A stretch of DNA of 64,000 nucleotides, taken from the NCBI RefSeq assembly GCF_022346545.1, contig NZ_JAKRNU010000001.1:186001-250000 (forward strand), in the 5' to 3' direction. The stretch's first letter is position 1, and each line of letters starts with the position of its first letter. Of this stretch, positions 9,266 through 17,206 are shown piece by piece. This stretch comes from Sporosarcina sp. ACRSM (lineage in GTDB: Bacteria > Bacillota > Bacilli > Bacillales_A > Planococcaceae). A program made the translations under genes and the position numbers. Under the pieces are notes generated by a model. It worked only from the letters and a program-made list of their open reading frames with translations. It had not been told where the DNA came from and ran no database searches.

Positions 9266-10366
9266 TCAAATTTTTGCCCACCGATCCCGGTGAATGACTT
9301 CAATTGTCGATGACTGTAAATCTGCCATCAGTTCCCGATTGCGTTTTTCAATCGTCTGCTTTAATTCTTCAGAGGAATAACTGACTTCCCCTTTCCCTAA
9401 CAGGCCATTCAAGCCGAACACTTCCACGACATCCCCTTTTTGAAATTCCCCTTTCACTTTAAAGACGCCTGCAGGCAATAAGCTTTTCCCGTTATACAAA
9501 ATCGCTTGTTCCGCCCCTTCGTCCACATATAGTTTTCCGGTAATTTCGGAATGGAGGAAGATCCATTGCCGATTCGTATTGAGCTTCGCAATGGACGGAT
9601 TTGAAATATACGTACCATCTCCCTTTCCTTTCACAATATCAATCAATTTATCGTCACCTTTTCCGGTTCCGATAAACACCGATACTCCAAGTGAAGATGC
9701 CGTTTTGGCAGCAAGCAATTTCGATTTCATGCCGCCCGTGCCCACTTTCGAACCATTTTCATCCGCCCCGGCCATCAATTCTTCCGTAATTTCTTCCAAA
9801 TAATCAAATCGCTTTGCGGTCGGATTTGTTCGGGGATTTGACTCATATAACCCATTGATATCCGTCAAGATAATCAGCTGATCCGCATGGAGAAAACCGC
9901 CAACGAGTGCAGATAGCATATCGTTATCTCCGAAAGTCAATTCCTCGACAGAGACGGTGTCATTTTCATTGATAATCGGTAAGACGCCGCGTTCCAACAG
10001 CTCCGTCATCGTTGCGAAGGCATTGCGGTAACGTTCACGATTAGAAAAATCGCTGCGCGTCAATAAGATTTGTGCAGGGACGATTTTGTACGCACTAAAT
10101 TTTTCAATATAGGATTGAATGAGTAGACTTTGACCAACTGCCGCCGCAGCTTGCTTTCCTTTCAACGTAACCGGTCTCGATGGATATCCGAGGCCTGCAA
10201 ACCCTGCCGCCACAGCACCTGAAGAGACAAGAATGACTTCATGTCCAGCATTTCGAAGTGCGGCAAGTGCCCCGATATGATCATCGAATTTCTGTTGATC
10301 GATTTCTCCACGATCATTCGTTAAAGAACTGCTGCCTATTTTTACGACAATCCGTTGTTTTTTCAT
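9266..10366 (-). CDS. proB: glutamate 5-kinase ProB
   Basis: First step of proline synthesis, phosphorylating the gamma carboxyl of glutamate. The amino-acid kinase domain (about 1-260) has VVKIGSSSL at the N terminus, VSSGAVAAG, and NENDTVS. A C-terminal PUA domain (about 275-355) follows, as in most bacterial ProB. The start is the ATG at 10366; AGGGA lies 7 bases upstream, and the GTG codon just before it is too close to the site. ProB is the usual point of proline feedback, and here the operon also has a proline-type T-box upstream, so control is both allosteric (family knowledge) and by tRNA charging (sequence). Confidence 0.96.
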   Translation of the reverse strand: MKKQRIVVKIGSSSLTNDRGEIDQQKFDDHIGALAALRNAGHEVILVSSGAVAAGFAGLGYPSRPVTLKGKQAAAAVGQSLLIQSYIEKFSAYKIVPAQILLTRSDFSNRERYRNAFATMTELLERGVLPIINENDTVSVEELTFGDNDMLSALVGGFLHADQLIILTDINGLYESNPRTNPTAKRFDYLEEITEELMAGADENGSKVGTGGMKSKLLAAKTASSLGVSVFIGTGKGDDKLIDIVKGKGDGTYISNPSIAKLNTNRQWIFLHSEITGKLYVDEGAEQAILYNGKSLLPAGVFKVKGEFQKGDVVEVFGLNGLLGKGEVSYSSEELKQTIEKRNRELMADLQSSTIEVIHRDRWAKI

Positions 10367-10435
10367 CACGAAATCCCTACCATTTCTTATGTTTTTGCCA
10401 AATCATCGCCTACATTGCTGAAGGCAGGACAATGG

Positions 10436-10690
10436 AAAAAAGCCCATCCATCCTTCTGATTAAGGACGAAAGGGCTTTACTTCCGCGGTACCACCATAAT
10501 TGGATGCACGCATGCATCCCGCTTTACCCCATAACGCTGAGGGAGGCGCCTATGTTTTGGCATAGGACTCCGAAGGTAGGTTCCGCAGATTGTCTGTGGT
10601 GAAGTCTTCCAGCTTGTAAACTTCACTCTCTGGCACAGCAAGTTCCTGCATACTATTCCTTCATCGACATTCGTTTGTGAAGATTTCTAT
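10436..10690 (-). promoter_or_regulatory. T-box leader of proBA, proline specifier CCU
   Basis: On the minus strand the T-box bases TGGTGGTACCGCG (about 10484-10496) precede an intrinsic terminator (AAAGCCC...GGGCTTTTTTT, 10435-10478). Stem I is visible: GAAGG and TGCAG on the 5' side pair with CCTTC and CTGCG on the 3' side, leaving an internal loop of AATAGTA opposite GAACCTA. The specifier in that loop is CCU, a proline codon, at 10578-10580. Uncharged tRNA-Pro should stabilise the antiterminator and let proBA be transcribed. Confidence 0.93.
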
Positions 10691-10692
10691 TT

Positions 10693-10720
10693 ATCATACA
10701 ACAGAAACGGAATTTGTCAA
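10693..10720 (-). promoter_or_regulatory. sigma-A promoter of the proBA T-box transcript
   Basis: TTGACA (10715-10720 on the minus strand), 16 bases, then TATGAT (10693-10698). It lies just upstream of the T-box leader. Confidence 0.75.
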
Positions 10721-10830
10721 GAGCACTTCACCTACGCGCAGCATCCAAGTTCCGCGCAATCAAGACCTTTCATTCCTCCATATCCGGCTGTCAATTATGA
10801 TAGACTAAACAATGTAAGGAGGGCTCTATC

Positions 10831-11370
10831 ATGAATGACAACGAAAAAATACGTGGAAAAGAACGTCGTGAATTAATCATCAGAACATTACAAGCATCCA
10901 ATAAACCGATCTCAGGCAGAGAGCTCGGTGAAATGACCAATGTCAGCCGGCAAGTTATTGTAGGGGATATTACATTGCTCAAGGCTAAAAATGAACCGAT
11001 TATCGCCACCAGTCAAGGTTATGTCTATCTGCCGACTCAAGGTGATCATGGAAAGATCGAAAAAACAATCGTCTGTCGCCATACACCTGAACAGACGGAA
11101 GAAGAACTACAAATTTTCGTGGATCATGGGCTCACTGTGAAAGATGTCAAAATCGAGCATCCTGTCTATGGTGATCTCAGCGCATCCATCATGGTTTCGA
11201 ACCGGCATGAAGTGAAAGAGTTCATTAAAAAAGTGCGGGAAGCAAATGCCTCTTTTTTATTGAACTTATCCGAAGGTGGTACCCATCTCCACACCGTCTT
11301 GGCAGATACCGATCTTCAGCTCACCACTGCCGAAGATGCGCTACGCAAAGCGGATATCCTCGTTGAATGA
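10831..11370 (+). CDS. niaR: niacin-responsive transcription repressor NiaR (3H domain)
   Basis: A regulator of NAD synthesis and niacin uptake genes that binds DNA when niacin is present. The N-terminal winged helix (HTH_11, about 10-65; RELGEMTNVSRQVIVGDI recognition region) is followed by the 3H domain (about 75-175), whose three conserved histidines are in CRHTPE, IEHPVYG and GGTHLHT. The 179 aa length fits. ATG at 10831 follows an excellent AAGGAGGG. It is divergent from proBA and alone; its usual targets (nadABC, niaP) are not in this window. A TATGAT box lies at 10796-10801 with a weak -35. Confidence 0.93.
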   Translation: MNDNEKIRGKERRELIIRTLQASNKPISGRELGEMTNVSRQVIVGDITLLKAKNEPIIATSQGYVYLPTQGDHGKIEKTIVCRHTPEQTEEELQIFVDHGLTVKDVKIEHPVYGDLSASIMVSNRHEVKEFIKKVREANASFLLNLSEGGTHLHTVLADTDLQLTTAEDALRKADILVE

Positions 11371-11402
11371 GGATCATCCGTTTTGGTTTGCTAATGCCTG
11401 TT

Positions 11403-12092
11403 TTAATAAAACAACCAGACGACAATCGGCGCCATCACCGAGCCGAATAACGCACTTAAAGTCATCGCCACCGAACTCATCGAAGCCTCCTGTTCGCCCA
11501 ACTCAAGCGCTTTGGATGTACCGAGCGCATGCGCAGACGTCCCTAAACCGAGACCGCGACCGAGCGGCGTATCAATCCGGGTCCACCGCAAAAATACCGG
11601 TCCGAATAAAACACCTGTAAAACCCGCAATCATGACAAAAACAGCCGATAAGGGAGCAATACCCCCTATACCCGCGGCGATTTCCATAGCAACCGGCGTC
11701 GTGATGGATTTCGGCAGTAACGTGAGAATGATTTCTTGAGAAAATCCGAAAAGCTGCGCAAACAATGCACCGCTGAAAAGGCCGGTAAAGACACCAAGCG
11801 CGATACCACCAAGCACCGGTAACACATGCAGCCTCAACAAATCCCTCTGTTTATAGAGCGGGATTGCCAACGCAACAATTGCCGGTCCGAGAAATCGTTC
11901 GATCCATTGTCCACCAAGCATATAAGTATCGTAGGGAATTCGGAACATGAGAAGAATCAGGATAATGAGAAACGATGAAGCAAAGGCCGGAACGAGAAAC
12001 GCCCGACGATATTTGAAATACAACGCATTTGTCACCAAATAGAACACGACGGTCATTAAAACAAAACCGAGGGAAATTCCGATCATTTGCAT
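11403..12092 (-). CDS. lrgB: LrgB/CidB family membrane protein
   Basis: Integral membrane protein with about six hydrophobic helices, family LrgB (antiholin-like; in B. subtilis and staphylococci linked to murein hydrolase control and, more recently, pyruvate transport). Family marks include LLPKSITTPVAMEIA at about 120-135 and GTSAHALGTSKALE near 185-198. It is translationally coupled with the upstream lrgA-like gene, whose stop lies inside its first codons; AAGGAGC precedes the ATG at 12092. Which of the Lrg and Cid pairs it represents cannot be decided from sequence alone. No LytSR two-component system is adjacent. Confidence 0.87.
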   Translation of the reverse strand: MQMIGISLGFVLMTVVFYLVTNALYFKYRRAFLVPAFASSFLIILILLMFRIPYDTYMLGGQWIERFLGPAIVALAIPLYKQRDLLRLHVLPVLGGIALGVFTGLFSGALFAQLFGFSQEIILTLLPKSITTPVAMEIAAGIGGIAPLSAVFVMIAGFTGVLFGPVFLRWTRIDTPLGRGLGLGTSAHALGTSKALELGEQEASMSSVAMTLSALFGSVMAPIVVWLFY

Positions 12093-12457
12093 GCGATCCG
12101 CTCCTTGCTCTTACGGGCGATCGTCTGGCTCACATAGCCCGAAACCCACATTGTCGCAAAACTGCTCAGCACAATGAGCGGGATGAGTAATATGCCTTTC
12201 CCGGTGAAGACCCCACCATAATCGATGACACCCACTGTAGCAGGAATGAAAAAAATCGGTAAATAGGACAGTAAAGCTCGTGAACCCGATTCGATCCATG
12301 GCAGCTTAATGATCTTCAAGGACAACGCGGCCAACATCAGTAACAAGCCGATAATACTTCCCGGTAGCGGGAGATGGAAATAACTTTGAAGCCAGTCCCC
12401 AACAAGCACAAAAAGATATAATATGATAATTTGTAATGCTATTTTTACATATTTCAA
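12083..12457 (-). CDS. lrgA: LrgA/CidA family holin-like protein
   Basis: A 124 aa protein with four hydrophobic segments of the CidA/LrgA family, partner of LrgB. The LPLPGSIIGLLLM motif at about 29-41 is the family signature. The apparent start is a TTG at 12457; the AAAGGATG ribosome site is about 14 bases upstream, longer than ideal, so translation may be weak or the start slightly misplaced, but no better in-frame codon exists. It forms a two-gene operon with lrgB, overlapping it by ten bases. The basic C-terminal tail fits a positive-inside orientation. Confidence 0.85.
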   Translation of the reverse strand: MKYVKIALQIIILYLFVLVGDWLQSYFHLPLPGSIIGLLLMLAALSLKIIKLPWIESGSRALLSYLPIFFIPATVGVIDYGGVFTGKGILLIPLIVLSSFATMWVSGYVSQTIARKSKERIACK

Positions 12458-12559
12458 AACTTACAACGACATCCTTTCTCTAACTCTTCATATATAGACT
12501 ACCATCAATCCGAATGATTCTAATGCAAAGACCCGATTTCATAAATGCCAAAAGAAGAA

Positions 12560-12587
12560 CAAAAAAATGTACACATTAAGTGTACAT
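12560..12587 (-). terminator. intrinsic terminator after the small membrane protein gene
   Basis: A perfect 8-base inverted repeat (ATGTACAC / GTGTACAT, loop of five) is followed on the minus strand by seven T. It lies ten bases past the small gene's stop codon. The same palindrome could also be an operator, but the T run favours a terminator. Confidence 0.65.
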
Positions 12588-12596
12588 CCAGGGCAC

Positions 12597-12776
12597 CTAT
12601 TTAGTGAACTCCGTATGATGGTTGTCCGATCCAGTTTCTTTCATTTCTTTCCCGCGTGCGTCAATTGGATCGATTGTATGTTTAAATCGATAAGCTTTAT
12701 GAATAACAATGTAAATAAATATGAGCTCCACAACTAAGAAAGCAATCATAATCCAAATCCATCCCATCGTACTCAA
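12597..12776 (-). CDS. small single-span membrane protein, 59 aa
   Basis: A 59-codon gene with one N-terminal hydrophobic helix (about residues 5-24, rich in Ile, Val, Phe), then a basic His/Lys/Arg stretch (HKAYRFKHTIDP) and a polar acidic tail. Start: TTG at 12776 has AAGGTGA seven bases upstream; the ATG three codons later has no well-placed site. The N-out/C-in tail suggests a small membrane-anchored peptide with a cytoplasmic tail. It resembles, from memory, short YtzI-type proteins of Bacillus, but I cannot confirm this. It has its own terminator and stands alone between lrgAB and the HD hydrolase gene. Confidence 0.65.
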   Translation of the reverse strand: MSTMGWIWIMIAFLVVELIFIYIVIHKAYRFKHTIDPIDARGKEMKETGSDNHHTEFTK

Positions 12777-13117
12777 TTACTGCTCACCTTCCCGTCTAAA
12801 TACTCATCAGTACAAGTCTACTACAAAGCCTTCCCGATTCCTAGGTGATTGACTGAAATTACACAAATTAGTTAGAATTTCCTCTTGACAATTCACCGCA
12901 ACGCCAAATTGTGAGCTCTATTATTTCATGCTATAACGATCGTATCCCCAAGGGCGTAAGTGTAAGTATCTGTTTCATTCCCAATCATTTTGAGCAAATG
13001 ATTATTAATGAAAACCCGAATAGCACTAACGCCCTGCAAGATGAATGAATGGACGGGCATCTATCATATGATGAAGAACGGACACGCTTTTTTTGACAGG
13101 CCGTGTGCTAATCATCA
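12777..13117. other. gene-poor interval with an imperfect inverted repeat
   Basis: No convincing gene is seen. The interval holds a long-range inverted repeat, GGGCGTAAGTG near 12953 and CACTAACGCCC near 13024, enclosing a smaller hairpin (ATCATTT / AAATGAT near 12985-13005). A 44-codon reading frame on the minus strand (12926-13060) crosses it but lacks a ribosome site. Confidence 0.5.
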
Positions 13118-13747
13118 TCAGAAGCCGACTTCACTGTCCAATTGTTTCAAATATGCTTCCATGAAGGCATGTCGCTGTTCCGCAAGCCGCTTTCCTTCTT
13201 TTGTACTCATTAAGTCTTTCAGTAACAGCAACTTTTCATAGAAATGGGTGACGGAGGCGGTTTCCTTACTCCGATATTCGGCTTCGGACATATTTTCCCT
13301 TGCGGCTTCATTTGTGTCATACAACTTCCGGCCCCTTGCTCCACCGAATGCAAACGCGCGGGCAATCCCGATGGCACCAATCGCATCAAGACGGTCGGCA
13401 TCACGGACGATCGCGCCCTCCATGGATGTCAGTTCTTTTGCATGACCGCCGCTGAATGACACACTTTCAATACAGGCCAACACTTGCTGTGACAAAGATC
13501 GGTCGGCCCCTATCTTCTGTAATAGTTCAGAAGCTGTCGGTTGATCATCCGATTGATATTTAACATCATCGATATCATGCAACAATACCGCCAATCGGAC
13601 AACTTGTGGATCGGCGCCCGATTCTTGCTGCAAAATCATTTCTGCGTTCCGCAGTACACGCTCAATATGCGCGAAATCATGACTGGCATCATATTGATTG
13701 TATATTTCTTCGACGAGTTGTTCACATTTCTCTATAAGGGTATTCAT
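13118..13747 (-). CDS. HD-domain phosphohydrolase (YpgQ/YedJ-like), 209 aa
   Basis: A metal-dependent phosphohydrolase of the HD superfamily. The ligands are visible in order: His in SHDFAHIERV (about residue 28), the HD pair in LLHDIDD (about 57-58) and a distal Asp in VRDADRLDAIGAIG (about 117). This arrangement and length match the YpgQ/YedJ subgroup, whose B. subtilis member hydrolyses (d)NTPs to monophosphates with manganese; that activity is inference here. The start is the ATG at 13747 with GGAGTGA seven bases upstream; the TTG just before it is too close. It appears monocistronic and divergent from the cold-shock gene. Confidence 0.82.
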   Translation of the reverse strand: MNTLIEKCEQLVEEIYNQYDASHDFAHIERVLRNAEMILQQESGADPQVVRLAVLLHDIDDVKYQSDDQPTASELLQKIGADRSLSQQVLACIESVSFSGGHAKELTSMEGAIVRDADRLDAIGAIGIARAFAFGGARGRKLYDTNEAARENMSEAEYRSKETASVTHFYEKLLLLKDLMSTKEGKRLAEQRHAFMEAYLKQLDSEVGF

Positions 13748-13861
13748 CAAATCACTCCATTTGTCTGTCTTATGAAAAGTAATTGCTGTGATAGGTCAGT
13801 CAAATTAACTTACCTTTATGTAAAAGTAATCAAGAAGGCGTCTGAAAATTTAGGCATATGA

Positions 13862-13890
13862 TTGACGCAAATTGTCGATTCATGTATAGT
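13862..13890 (+). promoter_or_regulatory. sigma-A promoter of the cold-shock protein gene
   Basis: TTGACG (13862-13867), 17 bases, TATAGT (13885-13890). It gives a 5' leader of about 50 bases before the cold-shock gene. Confidence 0.75.
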
Positions 13891-13946
13891 TTAAATATCC
13901 ATGCCATATGATGGATGAGACATTGAAACGCCGAGGAGGAGTATAC

Positions 13947-14156
13947 ATGTACCAGGGAAAAGTGAAATGGTTCAGCAATGACAAAGGCTATGGTTTCATC
14001 GAAGCGGATGACGGGGAAGATGTGTTCGTCCACTTTACCGGTATAGTATCAGATGGCTTTAAGTCGCTCGATGAAGGGCAATCCGTATCCTTCGAAATCA
14101 TCGAAGGGAATCGCGGACCTCAGGCGGCGAATGTCTTAAAAATTGACGATGAATGA
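13947..14156 (+). CDS. cold-shock protein, CspB/CspD type, 69 aa
   Basis: A single cold-shock domain OB-fold that binds single-stranded RNA/DNA and acts as an RNA chaperone. RNP1 (KGYGFIE) and RNP2 (VFVHF) are intact at about residues 13-19 and 26-30. The start is the ATG at 13947 with a GAGGAGGAG ribosome site; in-frame upstream ATGs precede that site. It differs from typical CspB in carrying IVSDGFKSL rather than the usual AIQxxGFKSL and is rather acidic, so it is one of several expected Csp paralogues and the letter is not assigned. A strong hairpin terminator follows. Confidence 0.92.
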   Translation: MYQGKVKWFSNDKGYGFIEADDGEDVFVHFTGIVSDGFKSLDEGQSVSFEIIEGNRGPQAANVLKIDDE

Positions 14157-14165
14157 TCAGAACTT

Positions 14166-14218
14166 AGGCGCCCGGATTTTGCATTGCACTTCAAAATCTA
14201 CGGGCGCCCTATTCTTTT
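14166..14218 (+). terminator. intrinsic terminator of the cold-shock gene
   Basis: AGGCGCCCG plus GATTTTG pair with CAAAATC plus CGGGCGCC in a long stem, followed by TATTCTTTT. Confidence 0.8.
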
Positions 14219-14240
14219 GTAAAATGAAGTTAAACAGTAA

Positions 14241-14268
14241 ATCCCGCTGATGTCAATTGCAGCGGGAT
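14241..14268. terminator. hairpin between convergent cold-shock and ypeQ genes
   Basis: ATCCCGCTG pairs with CAGCGGGAT. It lies directly after the ypeQ stop on the minus strand; the T run is weak there, better on the plus strand. Confidence 0.5.
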
Positions 14269-14269
14269 A

Positions 14270-14458
14270 TTATTTTGTAATTTTATTTAATTCCTGTCCT
14301 AGAAACTGTAATTGCTCACCAATCGTGCAAGTCGTAATACAAAATCGATGTGCACCGGGTTTCCCTTTTTCTTTGGACAATTGCCGTTTCACAAAACATT
14401 CTTCACAATAGACATCCAATATTTCCGTGATTTCATTCATCACATTGGTTTTGTTCAT
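14270..14458 (-). CDS. ypeQ: zinc-finger protein YpeQ (zf-C2HCIx2C), 62 aa
   Basis: A small zinc-finger protein with the pattern Cys-x2-Cys (CEEC) followed by His-x-Phe-Cys-Ile-x2-Cys (HRFCITTC), which is the signature of the short Bacillales zinc-finger family represented by B. subtilis YpeQ. The function is unknown. The start is the ATG at 14458, because GGGAGG sits seven bases upstream; the reading frame is open further upstream but without homology or ribosome site. It lies head to head with the RNase HI homologue, as ypeQ and ypeP do in Bacillus, which supports the assignment. Confidence 0.8.
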   Translation of the reverse strand: MNKTNVMNEITEILDVYCEECFVKRQLSKEKGKPGAHRFCITTCTIGEQLQFLGQELNKITK

Positions 14459-14602
14459 AACAACCTCCCATAGACACGATTCATTTATTTTAATATGCTT
14501 TGTACAAGGTTGCAACTTTCCATACGCAAACCGATCGGAGCAGGACATTGTCAACAATATATATGCCTGTCACTTAATAATTTAACCAATGGAGTTGAAA
14601 AC

Positions 14603-14995
14603 ATGCTGGAAGTATATGTGGACGGAGCGAGTGCGGGGAATCCAGGTAAGAGCGGTATTGGTATTTTTATCAAAGGGGAAGGACATCACCTGAAAATTTC
14701 CGAGCGAATTGAGCCCACGAATAATCATACGGCTGAGTTCCAGGCATTATTACGAGGGATGGAAGAAGCGGCAAAACTAACAACTGGAATCGTCTCAGTC
14801 CGTTCAGATTCCCAAGTTGTCGTCATGGCCGTTGAAAAAGAATTCGTCAAAAATGAGTACCATAAAGAACTATTGACAAAAATTCTCGATATTGCCAAAA
14901 CGTTCGATTTCTTTTTCATCAAATGGATTCCTGATGAAGAGAACCGGGCCGCAGACGCCTTAGCCAGAGAAGCTATCCATAAAAAAGAAAACTAA
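14603..14995 (+). CDS. RNase HI family protein (YpeP-like), 130 aa
   Basis: A reverse-transcriptase-type RNase H fold. The four acidic positions are present: Asp in YVDGAS, Glu in TAEFQALLRG, Asp in VRSDSQ and Asp in NRAADALARE. This suggests that it can cleave RNA in RNA/DNA hybrids. At 130 aa it is the short Gram-positive form, without the hybrid-binding N-terminal domain. The B. subtilis homologue YpeP is reported to be poorly active, so activity is not assured. The start is the ATG at 14603 with GGAG upstream. Its stop codon lies inside the 5' arm of a strong terminator hairpin. Confidence 0.88.
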   Translation: MLEVYVDGASAGNPGKSGIGIFIKGEGHHLKISERIEPTNNHTAEFQALLRGMEEAAKLTTGIVSVRSDSQVVVMAVEKEFVKNEYHKELLTKILDIAKTFDFFFIKWIPDEENRAADALAREAIHKKEN

Positions 14996-15022
14996 CCCAT
15001 CTTGGCGTTAGTTTTCTTTTTT
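14985..15022 (+). terminator. intrinsic terminator of the RNase HI gene
   Basis: AAAGAAAACTAAC pairs with GTTAGTTTTCTTT and is followed by T's. The stop codon of the RNase HI homologue is within the 5' arm. It may also end the convergent phosphoesterase gene. Confidence 0.85.
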
Positions 15023-15029
15023 TGAAATA

Positions 15030-15626
15030 TCACATGTCCACTTTCATAAACGTGACTGTATGGTCATTCAAATCGTACAAGACCCATTCACGATCCCCGA
15101 TGACTGCACCTACATTGACCAGCACTCGTTCCCCTGCGACGTCATAGGGAACACCGAATTCGATGGCTTGATCGACGCCATCCCTCGATAAAGCCGACCG
15201 ATGGCTATGCCCATAAAAAACAGGTGATGTATCCACCTCCGCATGGATGAGCGACCACGGTTCACCGCCCCACTGCCACTGATGGCCATGGATCACTTCT
15301 GCTTGGCCGATTTCCAATGTCTCCGGCAAAGTGGATAACTTTTCCCGTAACGGGTCTTCCGTTTCCGTAATTTGAACAATTCGTTCTTCCTGATTGCCCC
15401 TCACTGAAAAAAACGTCAGCAATTCAGGAAATCCTTCTGGAATGATCATGACCTCTTCCAATGTCAGGAACTTTTTATCCGTTATATCCTTTTTACTGAT
15501 TGTACATTCAAACAAGTCTCCCGTTCCGACCCGGATAGCTTCGGGTGCCCGCTCCGTAATATGGGCGAGCACTTTTTCCAGGTCTTCTTTGGATGAATGA
15601 ATATCTCCCAATAATGCGTAATTCAA
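15030..15626 (-). CDS. calcineurin-like metallophosphoesterase, 198 aa
   Basis: A binuclear metallophosphoesterase of the calcineurin superfamily. Motifs in order: GDIHSS (residues about 7-12), GTGDLFE, GNQEE in place of the more common GN(H/C)(D/E), HGHQ and GHSHR. The Gln at the usual His position is odd and may change metal or substrate use, but some YfcE/MJ0936-type enzymes also lack this His. The start is taken as the TTG at 15626, since ATGGAGG lies eight bases upstream; an ATG six codons earlier overlaps the ribosome site. It follows the DUF421 gene closely and is probably co-transcribed with it. Substrate unknown. Confidence 0.78.
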   Translation of the reverse strand: MNYALLGDIHSSKEDLEKVLAHITERAPEAIRVGTGDLFECTISKKDITDKKFLTLEEVMIIPEGFPELLTFFSVRGNQEERIVQITETEDPLREKLSTLPETLEIGQAEVIHGHQWQWGGEPWSLIHAEVDTSPVFYGHSHRSALSRDGVDQAIEFGVPYDVAGERVLVNVGAVIGDREWVLYDLNDHTVTFMKVDM

Positions 15627-15647
15627 TGTTAAAGCCTCCATCATCGG

Positions 15648-16319
15648 TTAATAAGTTTTAATGAATAAGCCTTCCGTTTCAGACCATTCACCATATGCGA
15701 TTCGCTTTGGATCAGGGTACCCTTCTTTCGCAAGTTCGTCCATGAGCCATTTGCGGTCTTTCCCGGCAAACGCAAGCACTTCCTCCTTCACTTCACCTTC
15801 ATCGATCAGGAGCACGGTCGGTTCTTCCTCTGCCGCCCCATCTTGTAAAGTCCCGTTCGTTACCGGTTCAAAGCGAGCATATGGATTGACCGTCACATCT
15901 CCGTCAGGTTCTAAAAACAGATCCCGCACTTCCCGAAGCGTGAAAATTCCCTGCTTCCGCAAAGCTGTTCGCAACTGTTCCATCTCAAGATGATGCTTAT
16001 TGAACTTTTTCATATCGAGTTCGCCATCACTGATCAGTTTGACAGGCTCACCTTTCAATAAAAGCCGAATCGGATTCCATTTTTTCGTCGCTCTTTCAAT
16101 GAAATAGATAAGTATTGCCCATAATGCGATGGCAAACAAGAAATGTGTAATTTTTATTTTCTCATCAAAGAGGCTTTCTTCCAAAATGCCCCCGAGCACG
16201 AGCGTATAGACAAAGTCATAAGGTGTCAATTGTGCCAATTCTTTCTTGCCAAGAAGACGCACGATGACGAGCAACGCACAGAGGCCGATGACAAGTTTTA
16301 GTAAAGTATCGTGATACAT
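15648..16319 (-). CDS. DUF421 (YetF/YdfR-type) membrane protein, 223 aa
   Basis: An integral membrane protein of the DUF421 family, with three N-terminal hydrophobic helices (about 8-24, 36-50, 58-76) and a cytoplasmic domain (about 85-223). The family mark is LGKKELAQLTPYDFVYTLVLG near the first helices and the GEPVKLISDGELD turn. In spore formers some relatives (SpoVAE-like and GerA-associated 2Duf proteins) take part in spore resistance, but this one has no such context. The start at 16319 has GGGGG and AAAGG upstream. The role is unknown. Confidence 0.82.
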   Translation of the reverse strand: MYHDTLLKLVIGLCALLVIVRLLGKKELAQLTPYDFVYTLVLGGILEESLFDEKIKITHFLFAIALWAILIYFIERATKKWNPIRLLLKGEPVKLISDGELDMKKFNKHHLEMEQLRTALRKQGIFTLREVRDLFLEPDGDVTVNPYARFEPVTNGTLQDGAAEEEPTVLLIDEGEVKEEVLAFAGKDRKWLMDELAKEGYPDPKRIAYGEWSETEGLFIKTY

Positions 16320-16384
16320 CCTTTCGTAACCCCCTCAACTTACCGAGTTACAGACTTATACCCCTTTTTACCAAATTGTATTCT

Positions 16385-17206
16385 TTACCCTCTCTCGACT
16401 GCATTCCCGTCTCTTGAAATCCAATCGCTATAGCTGCCGACATACAGACGGACCTTATCGTATCCATGCTGCTTCAACATCGCATAGAGCGGGGCTGCCG
16501 TCACACCGCTGCCGCAATAGACCGTCACTTCTTCCAATGGAGCGACGACTTGATTCAGCTCGCTTTTCACTGCCTCATCCAATCGGTAAACGGCCTCCTG
16601 CTTAAGCTGTTCCCAATCGAAATTCAAGGCGCCCGGAATCCGCCCGGCAATCGGGTCGATCGGCTCCTGTTCGCCGCGATAACGGGCAGCGGAGCGGGCA
16701 TCCAGCAAATGGCTTGCCGTCTGCCCCTCCACCGTCTGTTCAACATATTGTCTTGACGCATAGATCGTCTCATCCCATTGTGGCGACACAGCGGTCGGAG
16801 CCGGTTGTGGAAGCCGGTCATCGACAGGGATGCCTGCCTCTTTCAACGCTTCAAAGCCTTCCAGCGCGATAAACGCTTGTTTAAATCCCGCATATTGCAA
16901 TAGCCACCAAGCACGTGCTGCAAAAGGACTGCCACCATCATCGTAGACAATGATGGAATCCTCGAGGGACAGTCCACTTTTCTGGAAAAGTTCCGTCAGC
17001 GCTTCTTTCGCAGGCATCGGATGCCGCCCTTCCCGCTTGGTCATATCTGATAGATCTTCTTCCAAATCCCAATAGATCGCTCCGGCTACATGACTTTCTG
17101 CATACTTGCGCTTGCCTTCCTGTTCATCCTGCAAATTGAAACGCGTATCGATCCATTTCGTTTTCTCGAAATCAACCTCACTCGCCGACTTAAATACTTC
17201 CGCCAA
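16385..17206 (-). CDS. sulfurtransferase with two rhodanese domains
   Basis: Two tandem rhodanese domains (about 5-125 and 145-270), as in thiosulfate/3-mercaptopyruvate sulfurtransferases (SseA-like). The catalytic Cys is in the C-terminal loop CGSGVTA (about residue 231); the first domain lacks a Cys at the matching place, as is normal. The six-residue loop with Gly-Ser-Gly favours mercaptopyruvate sulfurtransferase-type, but this is not decisive. The start is a TTG at 17206 with AAAGGAG upstream, adjoining the stop of the dynamin gene, so the two are translationally coupled. No sulfur-pathway neighbours are seen. Confidence 0.87.
   Translation of the reverse strand: MAEVFKSASEVDFEKTKWIDTRFNLQDEQEGKRKYAESHVAGAIYWDLEEDLSDMTKREGRHPMPAKEALTELFQKSGLSLEDSIIVYDDGGSPFAARAWWLLQYAGFKQAFIALEGFEALKEAGIPVDDRLPQPAPTAVSPQWDETIYASRQYVEQTVEGQTASHLLDARSAARYRGEQEPIDPIAGRIPGALNFDWEQLKQEAVYRLDEAVKSELNQVVAPLEEVTVYCGSGVTAAPLYAMLKQHGYDKVRLYVGSYSDWISRDGNAVERG

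Noticed and set aside
12926-13060. 44-codon frame in the gene-poor interval
   Set aside because: No ribosome site and it spans an inverted repeat; kept only as a note in the interval.
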